Source: Chryseobacterium wanjuense (GTDB lineage: Bacteria; Bacteroidota; Bacteroidia; Flavobacteriales; Weeksellaceae). Taken from it: DNA of 64,000 nucleotides. Location: the NCBI RefSeq assembly GCF_900111495.1, contig NZ_FOIU01000002.1, positions 186,001 through 250,000 on the forward strand, given 5' to 3'. Below the pieces are notes generated by a model. It ran no database searches. It was given only the letters and a program-made list of their open reading frames with translations, and had not been told where the DNA came from. Of the stretch, positions 52,890 through 62,855 are shown one piece after another; position 1 is the first letter of the stretch, and the number at the start of each line of letters is the position of its first letter. The position numbers were made by a program, and so were the translations under genes.

Positions 52890-53735
52890 TTAAAAACCTG
52901 GGTTTACATATACCGTTCTTCCATTTAAAGGCTGAATTGCGCGGAAGTTTGGCTCAGCATAGATTGATTTGTAAGAATTGAATTGGTCAGTAGACAACTG
53001 CTGTTTATTCTTAAATACAAACCATGTCACCGGACCTCCGTTTGGAGTAGATGAGTTTGCACCAAAGTTAGGCGTAGTAAGCGAACCGCTGTACGTAAAA
53101 TACTGGTTGGTATTGCTAGGCAACAAATTCGAAATATCGTAAGTCGTGTTAGGAGAATTAACCCCATTGCTTGTTGTTGGAGATAGGGCAAATAAATTCT
53201 GAAGTGAAGAATTACCACTGCCAAGATCTACCAAAACACTCACTACTGCATAAGAATTATCAGAAGCAACATTCACAAAATGAATTTCCATGGTGCTGTA
53301 TTTCCCGTCGACCGTGTGTTCACTGCTGTAGTGGAAGTGAAAATTCACCAAATTATATTTTTTCCCTCCTACAGTAATATAGTTATTAAAATTATCTGCA
53401 CCACTTACGTTTACTTTAAGGTTTTCACCGGCATTATTCACTACCGAATTCAAAGTAACCGCACCGTAATGGATCGTAGGATCTATACTGCGAAAAGGAA
53501 CAGCTTTTGACGGCTCAATATTAATCGGTGTCTGGGATTCTGCAACTGCTGCCGGAATATTTGTCGTAATAATGGGTGTACTGATGATATTCGACGGATA
53601 GGAATTCAATTCCATTATTGCACTGTCGTTATGACATGAAATCGCCAATAAAGGAATAAGTCCAAAAGCGATAGCAGCTTTTCTCACACTGGATCTGAAG
53701 CCCAATGCATTGTTTTCTTTTTTTCTCATTTGCAT
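52890..53735 (-). CDS. Alpha-class carbonic anhydrase, lipoprotein
   Basis: A 281-residue protein with a lipoprotein signal (LLAISC, Cys34). The alpha-carbonic anhydrase core has SQTPINI, zinc ligands His133, His135 and His152 in NFHFHYSSEHT and MEIHFVN, and the closing YSGSLTTP, VTWFVF and NFRAIQPLNGR. It should hydrate carbon dioxide in the periplasm or at the outer membrane. Oddly, the usual N-terminal W-x-Y...G-P-x-x-W stretch before the PINI motif is replaced by a Thr/Ile/Ser-rich linker. A perfect promoter lies upstream. Confidence 0.88.
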   Translation of the reverse strand: MQMRKKENNALGFRSSVRKAAIAFGLIPLLAISCHNDSAIMELNSYPSNIISTPIITTNIPAAVAESQTPINIEPSKAVPFRSIDPTIHYGAVTLNSVVNNAGENLKVNVSGADNFNNYITVGGKKYNLVNFHFHYSSEHTVDGKYSTMEIHFVNVASDNSYAVVSVLVDLGSGNSSLQNLFALSPTTSNGVNSPNTTYDISNLLPSNTNQYFTYSGSLTTPNFGANSSTPNGGPVTWFVFKNKQQLSTDQFNSYKSIYAEPNFRAIQPLNGRTVYVNPGF

Positions 53736-53764
53736 TTAAATTTTTATTTATGTTTTTATACAAG

Positions 53765-53795
53765 CAAATTTAAATACAATTCTAATTCTAACAAA
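53765..53795 (-). promoter_or_regulatory. Promoter of the carbonic anhydrase gene
   Basis: Perfect TTTG-N19-TAAATTTG on the minus strand, 30 bases before the first ATG. Confidence 0.8.
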
Positions 53796-53933
53796 CAGGA
53801 TGTCAGCATTTTAATAACCTTTTAATCGATCACAAAATTTGTTAAAATGACGAAAAATTTTAATTAAAATAAAAGAAATAATAATGCAGTATTCCAAGTT
53901 ATTCATTAAAAATAAAACAATGGAATAAAAAGT

Positions 53934-53964
53934 AAAAATCCGTCCCAAAAAGGAACGGATTTTT
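53934..53964 (-). terminator. Terminator of the str operon
   Basis: AAAAATCCGT / ACGGATTTTT stem with an 11-base loop that can add two G-C pairs; U-run in minus-strand RNA. It follows rpsJ by 27 bases and shows that transcription no longer runs on to rplC. Confidence 0.88.
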
Positions 53965-53991
53965 ATATAATCACGGCTTAAGTGCTCGTTA

Positions 53992-54297
53992 TCACACTTT
54001 AATTTCTACATCTACACCGCTTGGTAACTCTAATTTCATTAGAGCATCCACCGTTTTAGAAGAAGAAGAGTAGATATCCATTAGTCTCTTGTGAGCTGAT
54101 AATTGGAACTGTTCTCTAGCTTTCTTGTTTACGTGTGGAGATCTCAACACAGTGAAGATTCTCTTATTTGTTGGCAATGGAATTGGTCCGTTTACAACAG
54201 CCCCTGTAGCCTTTACCGTTTTTACGATTTTCTCTGCAGATTTATCTACCAAGTTGTAATCGTAAGATTTAAGTTTTATTCTGATTCTTTGTGACAT
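53992..54297 (-). CDS. rpsJ: 30S ribosomal protein S10
   Basis: A 101-residue protein of the 30S head, also a transcription antitermination factor (NusE). [40 protein letters not shown] and [20 protein letters not shown] are standard. In most bacteria it opens the S10 operon before rplC; here it closes the str operon 17 bases after fusA, followed by a terminator. Confidence 0.98.
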   Translation of the reverse strand: MSQRIRIKLKSYDYNLVDKSAEKIVKTVKATGAVVNGPIPLPTNKRIFTVLRSPHVNKKAREQFQLSAHKRLMDIYSSSSKTVDALMKLELPSGVDVEIKV

Positions 54298-54314
54298 TTT
54301 AATCTAATTTAATA

Positions 54315-56432
54315 TTAACCTTTAGCCTTAGCGATTACTTCTTCAGCAACGTTTGTAGGAGCAGCTTCATACCTTTCGAATTCCATAGAAGATGTTGCTC
54401 TACCTGAAGATAATGTTCTAAGAGAAGTTACATAACCGAACATCTCAGAAAGCGGAACGAAAGCTTTGATAACTTTAGCGTTATTTCTGTCATCCATACC
54501 GTTTACTGTACCTCTTCTTCTGTTAAGGTCTCCTACGATATCACCCATGTACTCTTCAGGAGTTACTACTTCCAGTTTCATGATTGGTTCCATGATAACC
54601 GCTTTAGCAGCTCTACCAGATTCTTTGAAACCTAACTTTGCAGCAAGTTCGAAAGATAGCTGATCCGAGTCAACCTGGTGGTAAGATCCATCTTTCAATG
54701 TAATCTTCATAGATTCAACTTCGAATCCAGCTAATGGACCATTTTTCATAGCTTCTCTGAATCCTTTTTCAACTGAAGGGATAAATTCTTTAGGAATGTT
54801 ACCACCTTTAATTTCGTTAACGAATTCAAGACCTGTTTTACCTTCGTCTGCAGGACCGATTTCGAATACGATATCCGCGAACTTACCTCTACCTCCAGAT
54901 TGCTTTTTGTAAACCTCTCTGTGGTTAGCTTTTTGTGTAAGAGCTTCTTTGTATTCTACTTGCGGCTGACCTTGGTTAACTTCTACTTTAAACTCTCTTC
55001 TCATACGGTCTACGATGATATCCAAGTGAAGCTCACCCATACCAGAGATAATTGTTTGTCCAGAAGCCTCGTCAGTCTTCACCTGGAAAGTAGGATCCTC
55101 TTCTGCCAATTTAGCAAGAGCGTTACCCATTTTATCCTGGTCTGCCTTAGTTTTAGGCTCAACAGCGATACCGATTACCGGATCTGGGAAGATCATAGAT
55201 TCAAGAACGATTGGGTTCTTTTCATCAGATAAAGTATCTCCTGTTTTAATATCTTTAAATCCTACAGCAGCACCAATATCTCCAGCTTCGATATATTCAA
55301 CCGGATTTTGCTTGTTAGCGTGCATTTGATAGATTCTAGAAATTCTTTCTTTGTTTCCAGATCTTGTGTTCAAAACATAAGAACCAGCATCCAATCTTCC
55401 TGAATAAGCTCTGAAGAATGCTAATCTACCTACGAACGGGTCAGTAGCAATCTTGAACGCTAATGCAGCGAAAGGCTCTTCAACAGATGGCTTTCTTTCG
55501 ATTTCAGCGTCAGTTCTTGGGTCTGTACCTGCGATATTATCCTTATCTAGTGGAGAAGGAAGATATTTACAAACAGCATCAAGCATGAACTGTACTCCTT
55601 TGTTTTTGAAAGAAGAACCACAAGTCATAGGAATGATAGAAAGGTCGATAGTAGCTTTTCTAAGCGCTTCGTTGATCTCTTCTTCAGAAATTGAATCCGG
55701 ATCTTCGAAGAATTTCTCCATCAAAGTTTCATCATAATCAGCTACAGCTTCTACTAATTTCTCTCTATATTCCATTACTTCATCCTTCATGTCATCAGGA
55801 ATTGGAACTACTTCATAAGTCGCACCTTGTCCTGCTTCATCCCAGATGATAGCTCTGTTTTTAATTAAGTCTACAACCCCTTTGAAATCTTCTTCAGCAC
55901 CGATTGGTAAAACGATTGGAACTGCATTAGATCCTAACATTTCTTTTACTTGTTTTACAACGTTCAAGAAGTCAGCACCTTGTCTGTCCATTTTGTTTAC
56001 GAATCCCATTCTTGCTACTTTGTAGTTGTCAGCAAGTCTCCAGTTTGTTTCAGACTGAGGCTCTACTCCGTCTACTGCAGAGAAAAGGAATACCAAACCA
56101 TCTAATACTCTCAAAGATCTGTTAACTTCTACTGTAAAGTCAACGTGTCCCGGTGTATCGATGATGTTGAAGTGGTAAGGTTTTGTTTCAGGTAATTTTT
56201 TTCCCTGATCTGTTGGGAAATTCCAGTTACAAGTAGTTGCAGCAGAAGTAATGGTAATACCTCTTTCTGCTTCCTGTTCCATCCAGTCCATTGTAGAAGC
56301 ACCATCGTGAACCTCTCCAATTTTGTGGTTTACACCTGTATAGAATAAAATCCTTTCTGTAGTGGTAGTCTTACCTGCATCGATGTGAGCAGCAATACCA
56401 ATATTTCTTGTAAATTTAAGATCTCTTCCCAT
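54315..56432 (-). CDS. fusA: Elongation factor G
   Basis: A 705-residue GTPase that drives translocation on the ribosome. [20 protein letters not shown] is the P-loop, [20 protein letters not shown] the G3 region and [10 protein letters not shown] the G4 region; the later domains include [20 protein letters not shown] and the C-terminal [19 protein letters not shown]. All five domains fit the standard length. Confidence 0.98.
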   Translation of the reverse strand: MGRDLKFTRNIGIAAHIDAGKTTTTERILFYTGVNHKIGEVHDGASTMDWMEQEAERGITITSAATTCNWNFPTDQGKKLPETKPYHFNIIDTPGHVDFTVEVNRSLRVLDGLVFLFSAVDGVEPQSETNWRLADNYKVARMGFVNKMDRQGADFLNVVKQVKEMLGSNAVPIVLPIGAEEDFKGVVDLIKNRAIIWDEAGQGATYEVVPIPDDMKDEVMEYREKLVEAVADYDETLMEKFFEDPDSISEEEINEALRKATIDLSIIPMTCGSSFKNKGVQFMLDAVCKYLPSPLDKDNIAGTDPRTDAEIERKPSVEEPFAALAFKIATDPFVGRLAFFRAYSGRLDAGSYVLNTRSGNKERISRIYQMHANKQNPVEYIEAGDIGAAVGFKDIKTGDTLSDEKNPIVLESMIFPDPVIGIAVEPKTKADQDKMGNALAKLAEEDPTFQVKTDEASGQTIISGMGELHLDIIVDRMRREFKVEVNQGQPQVEYKEALTQKANHREVYKKQSGGRGKFADIVFEIGPADEGKTGLEFVNEIKGGNIPKEFIPSVEKGFREAMKNGPLAGFEVESMKITLKDGSYHQVDSDQLSFELAAKLGFKESGRAAKAVIMEPIMKLEVVTPEEYMGDIVGDLNRRRGTVNGMDDRNNAKVIKAFVPLSEMFGYVTSLRTLSSGRATSSMEFERYEAAPTNVAEEVIAKAKG

Positions 56433-56438
56433 TTCAGA

Positions 56439-56915
56439 TTAGAATTTGAAGTGTGAGAAAGCCTTGTTAGCTTCCGCCATTTTGTGAGTATCAGTTTTCT
56501 TTTTGAAAGCTGCACCTTCTTCTCTTGAAGCAGCTACAACTTCGTTAGCTAATTTCAAAGCCATAGACTTATCATTTCTAGCTTTAGAATATTTGATTAA
56601 CCATTTCATTGCCATAGAAATTTTTCTATCAGCTCTGATTGGCATTGGGATTTGGAAGTTAGCTCCACCTACTCTTCTAGAACGTACCTCTACGTGAGGC
56701 ATTACATTAGTAAGGGCATCTTTCCAGATTTCTAGAGATGTTTTTTCTGTATCACCTTTTTTAGTTTCTACGATATCCAATGCATCATAGAAAATTTTGA
56801 ATGCGATTGACTTTTTACCGTCAAGCATTAGGTTGTTTACGAATCTTGTTACCAATTGATCATTAAACTTTGGATCTGGTAACAACGGTCTTTTTTTCGC
56901 TTTTGTCTTTCTCAT
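56439..56915 (-). CDS. rpsG: 30S ribosomal protein S7
   Basis: A 158-residue protein that starts assembly of the 30S head. The basic [20 protein letters not shown] start, [20 protein letters not shown] and ARSRRVGG-like [20 protein letters not shown] are diagnostic. It lies 23 bases after rpsL and 6 before fusA. Confidence 0.98.
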   Translation of the reverse strand: MRKTKAKKRPLLPDPKFNDQLVTRFVNNLMLDGKKSIAFKIFYDALDIVETKKGDTEKTSLEIWKDALTNVMPHVEVRSRRVGGANFQIPMPIRADRKISMAMKWLIKYSKARNDKSMALKLANEVVAASREEGAAFKKKTDTHKMAEANKAFSHFKF

Positions 56916-56938
56916 TGTTTTTGTACCTTATTTAATGA

Positions 56939-57352
56939 TTATTTTTTCTTTCCTTTTGCTGGTGCAGCTGCAGCTTGACCTGGCTTAGGTCTCTTAGCTC
57001 CATACTTCGATCTTCTCTGTGTTCTTCCATTTACACCTGCAGTGTCTAATGCACCTCTTACGATGTGGTAACGTACTCCCGGTAGGTCTTTCACCCTTCC
57101 GCCTCTTACCAATACTATCGAGTGCTCTTGAAGATTATGTCCTTCGCCCGGGATGTAGGCGTTCACTTCTTTACCATTAGAAAGTCTTACCCTTGCAACT
57201 TTTCTTAGTGCAGAGTTTGGTTTCTTAGGTGTAGTAGTATATACTCTCGTACATACACCACGTCTTTGTGGACAAGAATCAAGGGCAGCCGATTTGCTCT
57301 TCTTGGCAAGCGTGGCTCTTCCTTTTCTTACTAATTGTTGAATAGTAGGCAT
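56939..57352 (-). CDS. rpsL: 30S ribosomal protein S12
   Basis: A 137-residue decoding-centre protein. [20 protein letters not shown] has the wild-type Lys43, and [20 protein letters not shown] the second conserved Lys, so no streptomycin-resistance substitution is seen at these sites. The Lys/Pro-rich tail is a little longer than in E. coli. It opens the str operon; tuf is not in this operon. Confidence 0.98.
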   Translation of the reverse strand: MPTIQQLVRKGRATLAKKSKSAALDSCPQRRGVCTRVYTTTPKKPNSALRKVARVRLSNGKEVNAYIPGEGHNLQEHSIVLVRGGRVKDLPGVRYHIVRGALDTAGVNGRTQRRSKYGAKRPKPGQAAAAPAKGKKK

Positions 57353-57376
57353 TTAATTGCTTTTTATTTTAGGGTG

Positions 57377-57407
57377 CAAAAATAGTAATAATTTTTTAAT
57401 CTACAAA
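57377..57407 (-). promoter_or_regulatory. Promoter of the str operon
   Basis: TTTG-N19-TATTTTTG on the minus strand, both boxes perfect, followed by CAC as at rplC. The leader would be only about 20 bases. Confidence 0.85.
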
Positions 57408-57461
57408 TGGTTGTGTAGAAATAATCTTTTTTATTAAAAATTAATTAACAGGCACTTACAA

Positions 57462-59051
57462 TTAATCGACAGTGAGAACCTCTACATTTCTGTTCCACTT
57501 AAATTGTCTGATATTTTGCTTAAGCTGTTGAAAATTATCGGCATCTACAGAATAAATAGAAACTTCATCTTTTGAAACGGTAATGCGGTTTTTTATTTTT
57601 AAAACAGCGGCTTTTTTCCAGGTTTTCGGAACGTATCCCTGAAACCATTCATCATAAATTACTGCAACATCGTATTTTTTATTACTCGTATATTTTGTCA
57701 GAAAATCTTCAAAATGCTGATCAAGCTGTTTTTTATTTTCATTAAAAGGAATCATTTCCTTCGATCCCAAACCGACGATATCCAATAGATGAATATTGGT
57801 AAAATAGGTAATAGCCCCGATATCATTCGCGACAACTTTACTGGTATTATAATAGGTATGCAAAAATTTTGCAGACTGAATTTGTTGTTCATAAATATTC
57901 TTCCCGCCATTATCCAGCATTTGATGCGCAAAAGAAAATTTGTAAATCAGCAGGAAAATATTCATTAAAACCAAAACAGAAATTAATTTCTCCTTTTTAA
58001 TATAATTTTTAAAATCTTCAAATAAAGCTTTCATTTTGGGGATCAAAGCCATTGAAAAACCGGTCAGAATATAAGCTTCATACCGAAAATTCCCCCTTAA
58101 ATCAGCGAACATAGAATGACAGATCATTAATAATGAAATTACAATCAGCAGAAAATTGTCTTTAACAAGATCATTATAATTTTTCTTTTTAAAATCTTTT
58201 ACAATAAAGATCGCACACATTATAATAGGAAGAAATCCGATTTTGTAGAAACTTTTATTGAATAAAAAATTATCCAGCAACATTGATTTTAATTGATGGG
58301 GAAGATTCGAGTCAAAAGTAAATTTCGTTCCCTTCACCACTACCGAATTTGGAAAAAGATAGCCGTCATGCTGATAATTAATATAACAGAAAATGGCAAC
58401 CGGAATGAACCCGATTAATAAAACAGCAGCTGCTTCCTTCCATTTTTTAATTAAAATAAAACCAAAAGCCAGGCTTACGAAATAAAACATACTCTCGAAA
58501 CGCACCACTCCCATTAATAATAAAGAAAAGTAAAATCCGAAAACAGCCGTTTTATTTTTAAAATTGGAGAGGCAGAAAATGTTTACAACCAATAAAAAAA
58601 CATGGAAAACATGTTCCATCCCCGACAGAAGCTGCAAATGCAGTACGGCAAAGAACAGCGTAAATAAGACTGCAGCAACAATATTTTTTACATTTTTAAA
58701 AAACTCCGAATAATATTGATTGAGAAAATAAACGATTCCCAGCCCGAAAATCGCATTAAAATAAAGCGGAAGCTGGTCATTATTCCCGAAAAACTGAATC
58801 AAAACACTCAAAAGATAAGTGAATAAAGGTGACGATGAAGTGGAAGAAAATTCATATCTCGTAATTCCCCAAACATCGTACAGCGCAAAGTTTTTAGCCA
58901 TCGCCAAATGAATATAAGCATCATCTATAAGATACACATAATGCCCGTCCGTTTTCGCCAGCACATTAAGGTAATATCCTAAACAGACAGCAAAGAATAT
59001 GATGAGCGACATCAGAAAACTCTTTACACTAACATTTGATGAAAAACTCAT
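57462..59051 (-). CDS. GT-C-type membrane glycosyltransferase-like protein
   Basis: A 529-residue protein with about 10-12 membrane spans in residues 10-380 and a C-terminal soluble domain. The first outer loop, with LIDDAYIHLAMAKNFA followed by TSSSPLFTYLLSVL, is the acidic-pair motif of GT-C enzymes that use lipid-linked sugars (distantly like arabinosyl- and mannosyltransferases). The donor and acceptor are unknown. It stands alone on the minus strand between the str promoter and the divergent dps gene. Confidence 0.7.
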   Translation of the reverse strand: MSFSSNVSVKSFLMSLIIFFAVCLGYYLNVLAKTDGHYVYLIDDAYIHLAMAKNFALYDVWGITRYEFSSTSSSPLFTYLLSVLIQFFGNNDQLPLYFNAIFGLGIVYFLNQYYSEFFKNVKNIVAAVLFTLFFAVLHLQLLSGMEHVFHVFLLVVNIFCLSNFKNKTAVFGFYFSLLLMGVVRFESMFYFVSLAFGFILIKKWKEAAAVLLIGFIPVAIFCYINYQHDGYLFPNSVVVKGTKFTFDSNLPHQLKSMLLDNFLFNKSFYKIGFLPIIMCAIFIVKDFKKKNYNDLVKDNFLLIVISLLMICHSMFADLRGNFRYEAYILTGFSMALIPKMKALFEDFKNYIKKEKLISVLVLMNIFLLIYKFSFAHQMLDNGGKNIYEQQIQSAKFLHTYYNTSKVVANDIGAITYFTNIHLLDIVGLGSKEMIPFNENKKQLDQHFEDFLTKYTSNKKYDVAVIYDEWFQGYVPKTWKKAAVLKIKNRITVSKDEVSIYSVDADNFQQLKQNIRQFKWNRNVEVLTVD

Positions 59052-59162
59052 ATTTTAAATACATTATAAAAATCTCAAAGATAAGTATCATCAATCATCC
59101 AACCATATTTTCGGCATAATATTTATTTAAATTTGTGGTATAAAAATAAACTACCATATAAT

Positions 59163-59639
59163 ATGAAAAATGCGAATATCATCGGTCTTAAAGAAACCGA
59201 CTGCAAGAAAATTGCAGAAAAACTGAATATTCTTTTGGCAAACTATTCTGTTTTTTACCAAAACACAAGAGGTTCTCACTGGAATATCAAAGGTGACCAG
59301 TTCTTTACACTTCACCCGAAATTCGAGGAACTTTACAATAGTCTTGTTTTAAAAATTGATGAAATTGCCGAAAGAATTCTGACATTGGGAGCGACACCGG
59401 CACACAATTATTCCGATTATCTGAAGGTGGCTACCATTAAAGAAAGCAAGGAAGTAACCGACGCTACAAAAAGCGTTGAAAATATTTTGAGTTCTTTCAA
59501 AGTGGTGATCGATCTGCAGAGAGAGCTTTTAGACATCACAGATCAGGCCGGTGACGAGGGTACAAACTCTCAGATGAGCGACTACATCACGGAACAGGAA
59601 AAAGAAGTATGGATGTATAACTCTTACCTGGGTAAGTAA
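59163..59639 (+). CDS. dps: Dps-family ferritin-like DNA-protection protein
   Basis: A 158-residue protein that forms dodecamers, oxidises and stores iron and protects DNA in stress. The ferroxidase ligands His39, His51, Asp66 and Glu70 have the family's 12-, 15- and 4-residue spacing, in TRGSHWNIKG, TLHPKFEELY and DEIAERI. The start is set at MKNANI because a TAAATTTG -7 box at 59128-59135 covers the upstream in-frame start. A terminator follows. Confidence 0.93.
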   Translation: MKNANIIGLKETDCKKIAEKLNILLANYSVFYQNTRGSHWNIKGDQFFTLHPKFEELYNSLVLKIDEIAERILTLGATPAHNYSDYLKVATIKESKEVTDATKSVENILSSFKVVIDLQRELLDITDQAGDEGTNSQMSDYITEQEKEVWMYNSYLGK

Positions 59640-59669
59640 ACATAAAAAAATTCATCTGAAAATATTAAA

Positions 59670-59697
59670 AAAATCGCCTTACATTTAGGCGATTTTA
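59670..59697 (+). terminator. Terminator of dps
   Basis: AAAATCGCCT / AGGCGATTTT stem with a 7-base loop and a T-run on the plus strand. Confidence 0.88.
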
Positions 59698-59734
59698 TTT
59701 TTAATTATTATATTTGCGTATAAAATACACAATT

Positions 59735-60913
59735 ATGCACGACGTACGGTTGAATTCCATTTTAGATAATGATTTTTATAAAATTACTATGCAGAATGCG
59801 GTAGTAAAATTATTCCCTGGTTCTATAGTAAAATACGAATTTATCAACAGGGGGAAACATCAGTTTCCGGAAGGTTTTGATGTTGCTTTAAGAGAAGCCG
59901 TAAACAAAATGGCCGAACTTAAATTAACGAAAGATGAAAAAAAATTCATGGCCAGAACCTGCCCTTACATCGATCTACCCTATCTGGATTTTCTTGAAGG
60001 ATACCATTACGATCCGTCTGAAGTAAAAATTCATCAGGATGGAACCGAACTTTCCGTCACAGTGGAAGGGCTTTGGTACAGAACGATTCTTTGGGAAGTG
60101 CCTTTATTGGCCTTAATCAGTGAGTTGCATTATGAAATGAACCATATGGAAAGAGATTCCAACGAGGTTGTCATGAGTAAAACACTTGAAAAAGCCGATT
60201 CTCTAGCAAAGCTGGGTGTGAATTTCGCAGAATTCGGGACAAGGAGAAGACATTCTTATAAAGTTCAGAATCTGGTAATGGAAGCATTAACACATAAAAA
60301 AGAATCTACATTCATCGGAAGCTCCAACGTACATTTTGCCATGAAGTATGGTGTAAAGCCCATCGGAACTCACGCTCACGAATGGTTTATGTTCCACGCT
60401 GCGGAATATGGTTTCAAAATGGCCAATGAATTGGCACTCGAACATTGGGTTGATGTCTACAGAGGCGATCTGGGAGTTGCCCTTTCAGATACTTATACAA
60501 CGGATGTTTTCTTCCAGCAGTTTGATAAAAAATTTGCCAAACTGTTCGACGGTGTTCGCCACGACAGCGGTGACGCTTTGGAATTTGCTGATAAAACGAT
60601 TGCCCACTATCAAAGACACGGAATCAATCCGTTATTTAAATATATCATTTTCTCCGATGCCTTAAATCTTGAAAAAGTAGAGGAAATTACCAACTACTGC
60701 AGAGGAAAAATCGGGATTTCTTTCGGAATCGGAACCAATCTTACCAATGATGTCGGTTTAAAACCAATGAATATCGTAATGAAATTAATCGGAGTACAGG
60801 CTCCGAACCACGAATGGATTCCAACGGTAAAACTTTCCGACGAGCGTGGAAAATACACGGGAGATCCAAAAATGATCGAACTGGCAAAAGAATTTTTAAG
60901 AATAAAAGAGTAA
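59735..60913 (+). CDS. pncB: Nicotinate phosphoribosyltransferase
   Basis: A 392-residue enzyme of the NAD salvage pathway, making nicotinate mononucleotide from nicotinate and PRPP with ATP. SILDNDFYKITMQNAVVKLF at the start, FAEFGTRRRHSY, IGTHAHEWFMFH with the phosphorylated His, and VRHDSGDALEFADK are signatures. The start at MHDVRL is chosen because a TATATTTG box at 59709-59716 covers the upstream alternative. It is 5 bases before the YCII-like gene. Confidence 0.95.
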   Translation: MHDVRLNSILDNDFYKITMQNAVVKLFPGSIVKYEFINRGKHQFPEGFDVALREAVNKMAELKLTKDEKKFMARTCPYIDLPYLDFLEGYHYDPSEVKIHQDGTELSVTVEGLWYRTILWEVPLLALISELHYEMNHMERDSNEVVMSKTLEKADSLAKLGVNFAEFGTRRRHSYKVQNLVMEALTHKKESTFIGSSNVHFAMKYGVKPIGTHAHEWFMFHAAEYGFKMANELALEHWVDVYRGDLGVALSDTYTTDVFFQQFDKKFAKLFDGVRHDSGDALEFADKTIAHYQRHGINPLFKYIIFSDALNLEKVEEITNYCRGKIGISFGIGTNLTNDVGLKPMNIVMKLIGVQAPNHEWIPTVKLSDERGKYTGDPKMIELAKEFLRIKE

Positions 60914-60918
60914 TCAAG

Positions 60919-61383
60919 ATGAAAAAATTTATTTTAATAGTGTGGCTTTTCGCAGCAACATTTTCATTAGCACAAAAGACAACAGAACAGCCAAAATACA
61001 ATCAGGAGCTTGCCACAAAACAGGGCGCCGACAAATACGGAATGAAAGCCTACACCATCGTCATGCTCACAACCGGACCAACAAAAATAGAGGACAAAGC
61101 CAAAATGGGCGAACTGATGAAAGGACATTTAGGAAATATTGGAAAACTGGCAGACGAAGGAAAAATAGTTGTTGCAGGCCCATTTCTTGAAAAAAATAAA
61201 GAAAACTACCGCGGTATGTTTATTTTCAATACCAAATCCAAAGAGGAAGCCGAGCAATGGGTAAAAACAGATCCGGCAGTTCAGGCTGGCGTTTTTTCAT
61301 ATGAAATTTTCCCTTGGTATGGTTCGGCAGCGTTGCCAACATATTTGGAGCATCATAAGGAGATTGCGAAGGAGAATCCGTAA
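60919..61383 (+). CDS. Exported YCII-like protein
   Basis: A 154-residue protein with a signal peptide (to TFSLAQ, residue 19). The mature part resembles the YCII fold: YTIVMLTTGPTKI, MKGHLGNIGKLADEGKIVVA, GPFLEKNKENYRGMFIF and EEAEQWVKTDPAVQAGVF, where the latter match the family's G-P and D-P-(F/A) patterns. The family includes dehydrochlorinase-like enzymes, but most members have no known reaction. The start lies just after the pncB stop; a longer frame inside pncB is not used. Export of a YCII protein is unusual but recurs in Bacteroidota. Confidence 0.8.
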   Translation: MKKFILIVWLFAATFSLAQKTTEQPKYNQELATKQGADKYGMKAYTIVMLTTGPTKIEDKAKMGELMKGHLGNIGKLADEGKIVVAGPFLEKNKENYRGMFIFNTKSKEEAEQWVKTDPAVQAGVFSYEIFPWYGSAALPTYLEHHKEIAKENP

Positions 61384-61385
61384 TC

Positions 61386-61985
61386 ATGGGCTTTTACAGT
61401 AAGTTTTCACATAATGATTTAATTGAATCTTATAAAAATCAGGTTGATTATCAAGGAAAACCGAGCAATGAACTTTTAGAAGAAATTTCAAAAAGAGGTT
61501 CTATCGATGATTTTAAAAAAGAAATTGAAAATCAAAAACAAATATTGAACGAACGCAATAAGATTATCCGGGAAATTCATCAGCATTACTTAAATAAATC
61601 TTCAAAAGAAGAAGCCCTTTCATTATTAAGTTCGGATATATTATCGAGACAGGAAATAAGAATTCTTGTCGAAGAAAAGTATGCGGATATCCATTATACA
61701 ACCGAGAATTTAAAAGTCGACTCCAATACGGTAATAAACAGTTTTTTTGGAGCTATAATAGCATCTGTTGTGAGTACGATGATTATGTTTTTACTTCTTG
61801 CATCAATTAATTCTCTACTAGTATTTAATTTCTTTTTACTAATACCAATATATATTATTAATTATCTCATTATTAAATTTTTCACGAATAAAACGAGAGA
61901 TAATTTGGCCGTTTTTATCGCAACTTTTATGGCGACAATTTTAAATTGTATATATTTTTTTCTTTTTATATATTTTAGTGAATAA
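61386..61985 (+). CDS. Membrane protein of unknown function
   Basis: A 199-residue protein, not recognised. The first ~115 residues are soluble, helical and charged (SNELLEEISKRGSIDDFKKE, LNERNKIIREIHQHYLNK); then come three close membrane spans (about 118-140, 144-164 and 172-196). Its start is 2 bases after the YCII-like stop, so it belongs to the pncB transcript. The gene is AT-rich in its last third because of the Ile/Phe-rich spans. Confidence 0.65.
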   Translation: MGFYSKFSHNDLIESYKNQVDYQGKPSNELLEEISKRGSIDDFKKEIENQKQILNERNKIIREIHQHYLNKSSKEEALSLLSSDILSRQEIRILVEEKYADIHYTTENLKVDSNTVINSFFGAIIASVVSTMIMFLLLASINSLLVFNFFLLIPIYIINYLIIKFFTNKTRDNLAVFIATFMATILNCIYFFLFIYFSE

Positions 61986-62016
61986 ATAATTAGATTTATA
62001 AAAACTAAAAAACACC

Positions 62017-62772
62017 ATGAAAACCATAGAAGAAGTTCTGAAAAAGCTTGATGAAATCATTATCTGGGCTAAAGAAAACCAAAGTCCTGCAGGATATTTT
62101 GCATGCACTTACCGAATCATGACGGCACAGGTTTTAAAAGGTATTCAACAGAAAAAATTTGAGGACAATCCCAGAATGACCCAACTTGATATTGCTTTCG
62201 CTCAACGGTATCTTGAAGCCTGGGACGCCTATTCCAAAGGGAAAAAGTGTACAAATTCCTGGTATCTTGCCTTTGAAGCAACAAAAAATAAAAACCTGCT
62301 GATCTTACAGCACATTTTCTTGGGAATGAACGCCCACATCAATCTCGACCTGGGAATTTCTGCGGCATCAGTCATGCCATACCGAAAAATCAATCCTCTG
62401 AAAAAAGATTTTGAAAATATTAATAATGTCATTGCTTCCATCAACCAGAAAGTTCAGGATTCTCTGAATAAAATCTGTTATCCGGTGGGTTTGATTGATA
62501 AAATTTCGAATGGAAAAGATAATGCCGTTTTAGATTTTGCCATTTCAAAAGCGAGAGATACATCTTGGGCAACGGCAGTTATCGCTTCAAATACTCCCAA
62601 TTTTTTAAGAGAATCTGTCATTGGGATTGTCGATTACGCCGCTGCAAAAGTTGCCACACAAATTTTAAATCCGAAAATCCTCACTCCTGCTTTAACGAAG
62701 GAATTGAAAAAATGCGAGAGCAGTGATGTGGTGAAGAATATTGAGATTTTATCGAGTACAAAAAATGTTTAA
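62017..62772 (+). CDS. DUF5995-family protein
   Basis: A 251-residue helical protein that matches DUF5995: PAGYFACTYRIMTAQVLKGI, RMTQLDIAFAQRYLEAW, SWYLAFEATKNKNLLILQHI and the conserved FLGMNAHINLDLGISAA, where the G-x-x-A-H-I-N-x-D motif could bind metal. It has no signal peptide. The role of the family is not known. It follows a 31-base gap and may be read with the upstream membrane gene. Confidence 0.8.
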   Translation: MKTIEEVLKKLDEIIIWAKENQSPAGYFACTYRIMTAQVLKGIQQKKFEDNPRMTQLDIAFAQRYLEAWDAYSKGKKCTNSWYLAFEATKNKNLLILQHIFLGMNAHINLDLGISAASVMPYRKINPLKKDFENINNVIASINQKVQDSLNKICYPVGLIDKISNGKDNAVLDFAISKARDTSWATAVIASNTPNFLRESVIGIVDYAAAKVATQILNPKILTPALTKELKKCESSDVVKNIEILSSTKNV

Positions 62773-62855
62773 AGGTTTTGGATTTAAATCTTCCAAATAA
62801 AAAATTTACGGTTTCCCATAAAAGAAATCCACTTTCCTTTTTGTAATTTTGAAAC

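Noticed and set aside
60814..60918. 35-residue N-terminal extension of the YCII-like protein inside pncB
   Set aside because: The extension is basic, lies in another frame of pncB and would bury the signal peptide; the ATG at 60919 is better.
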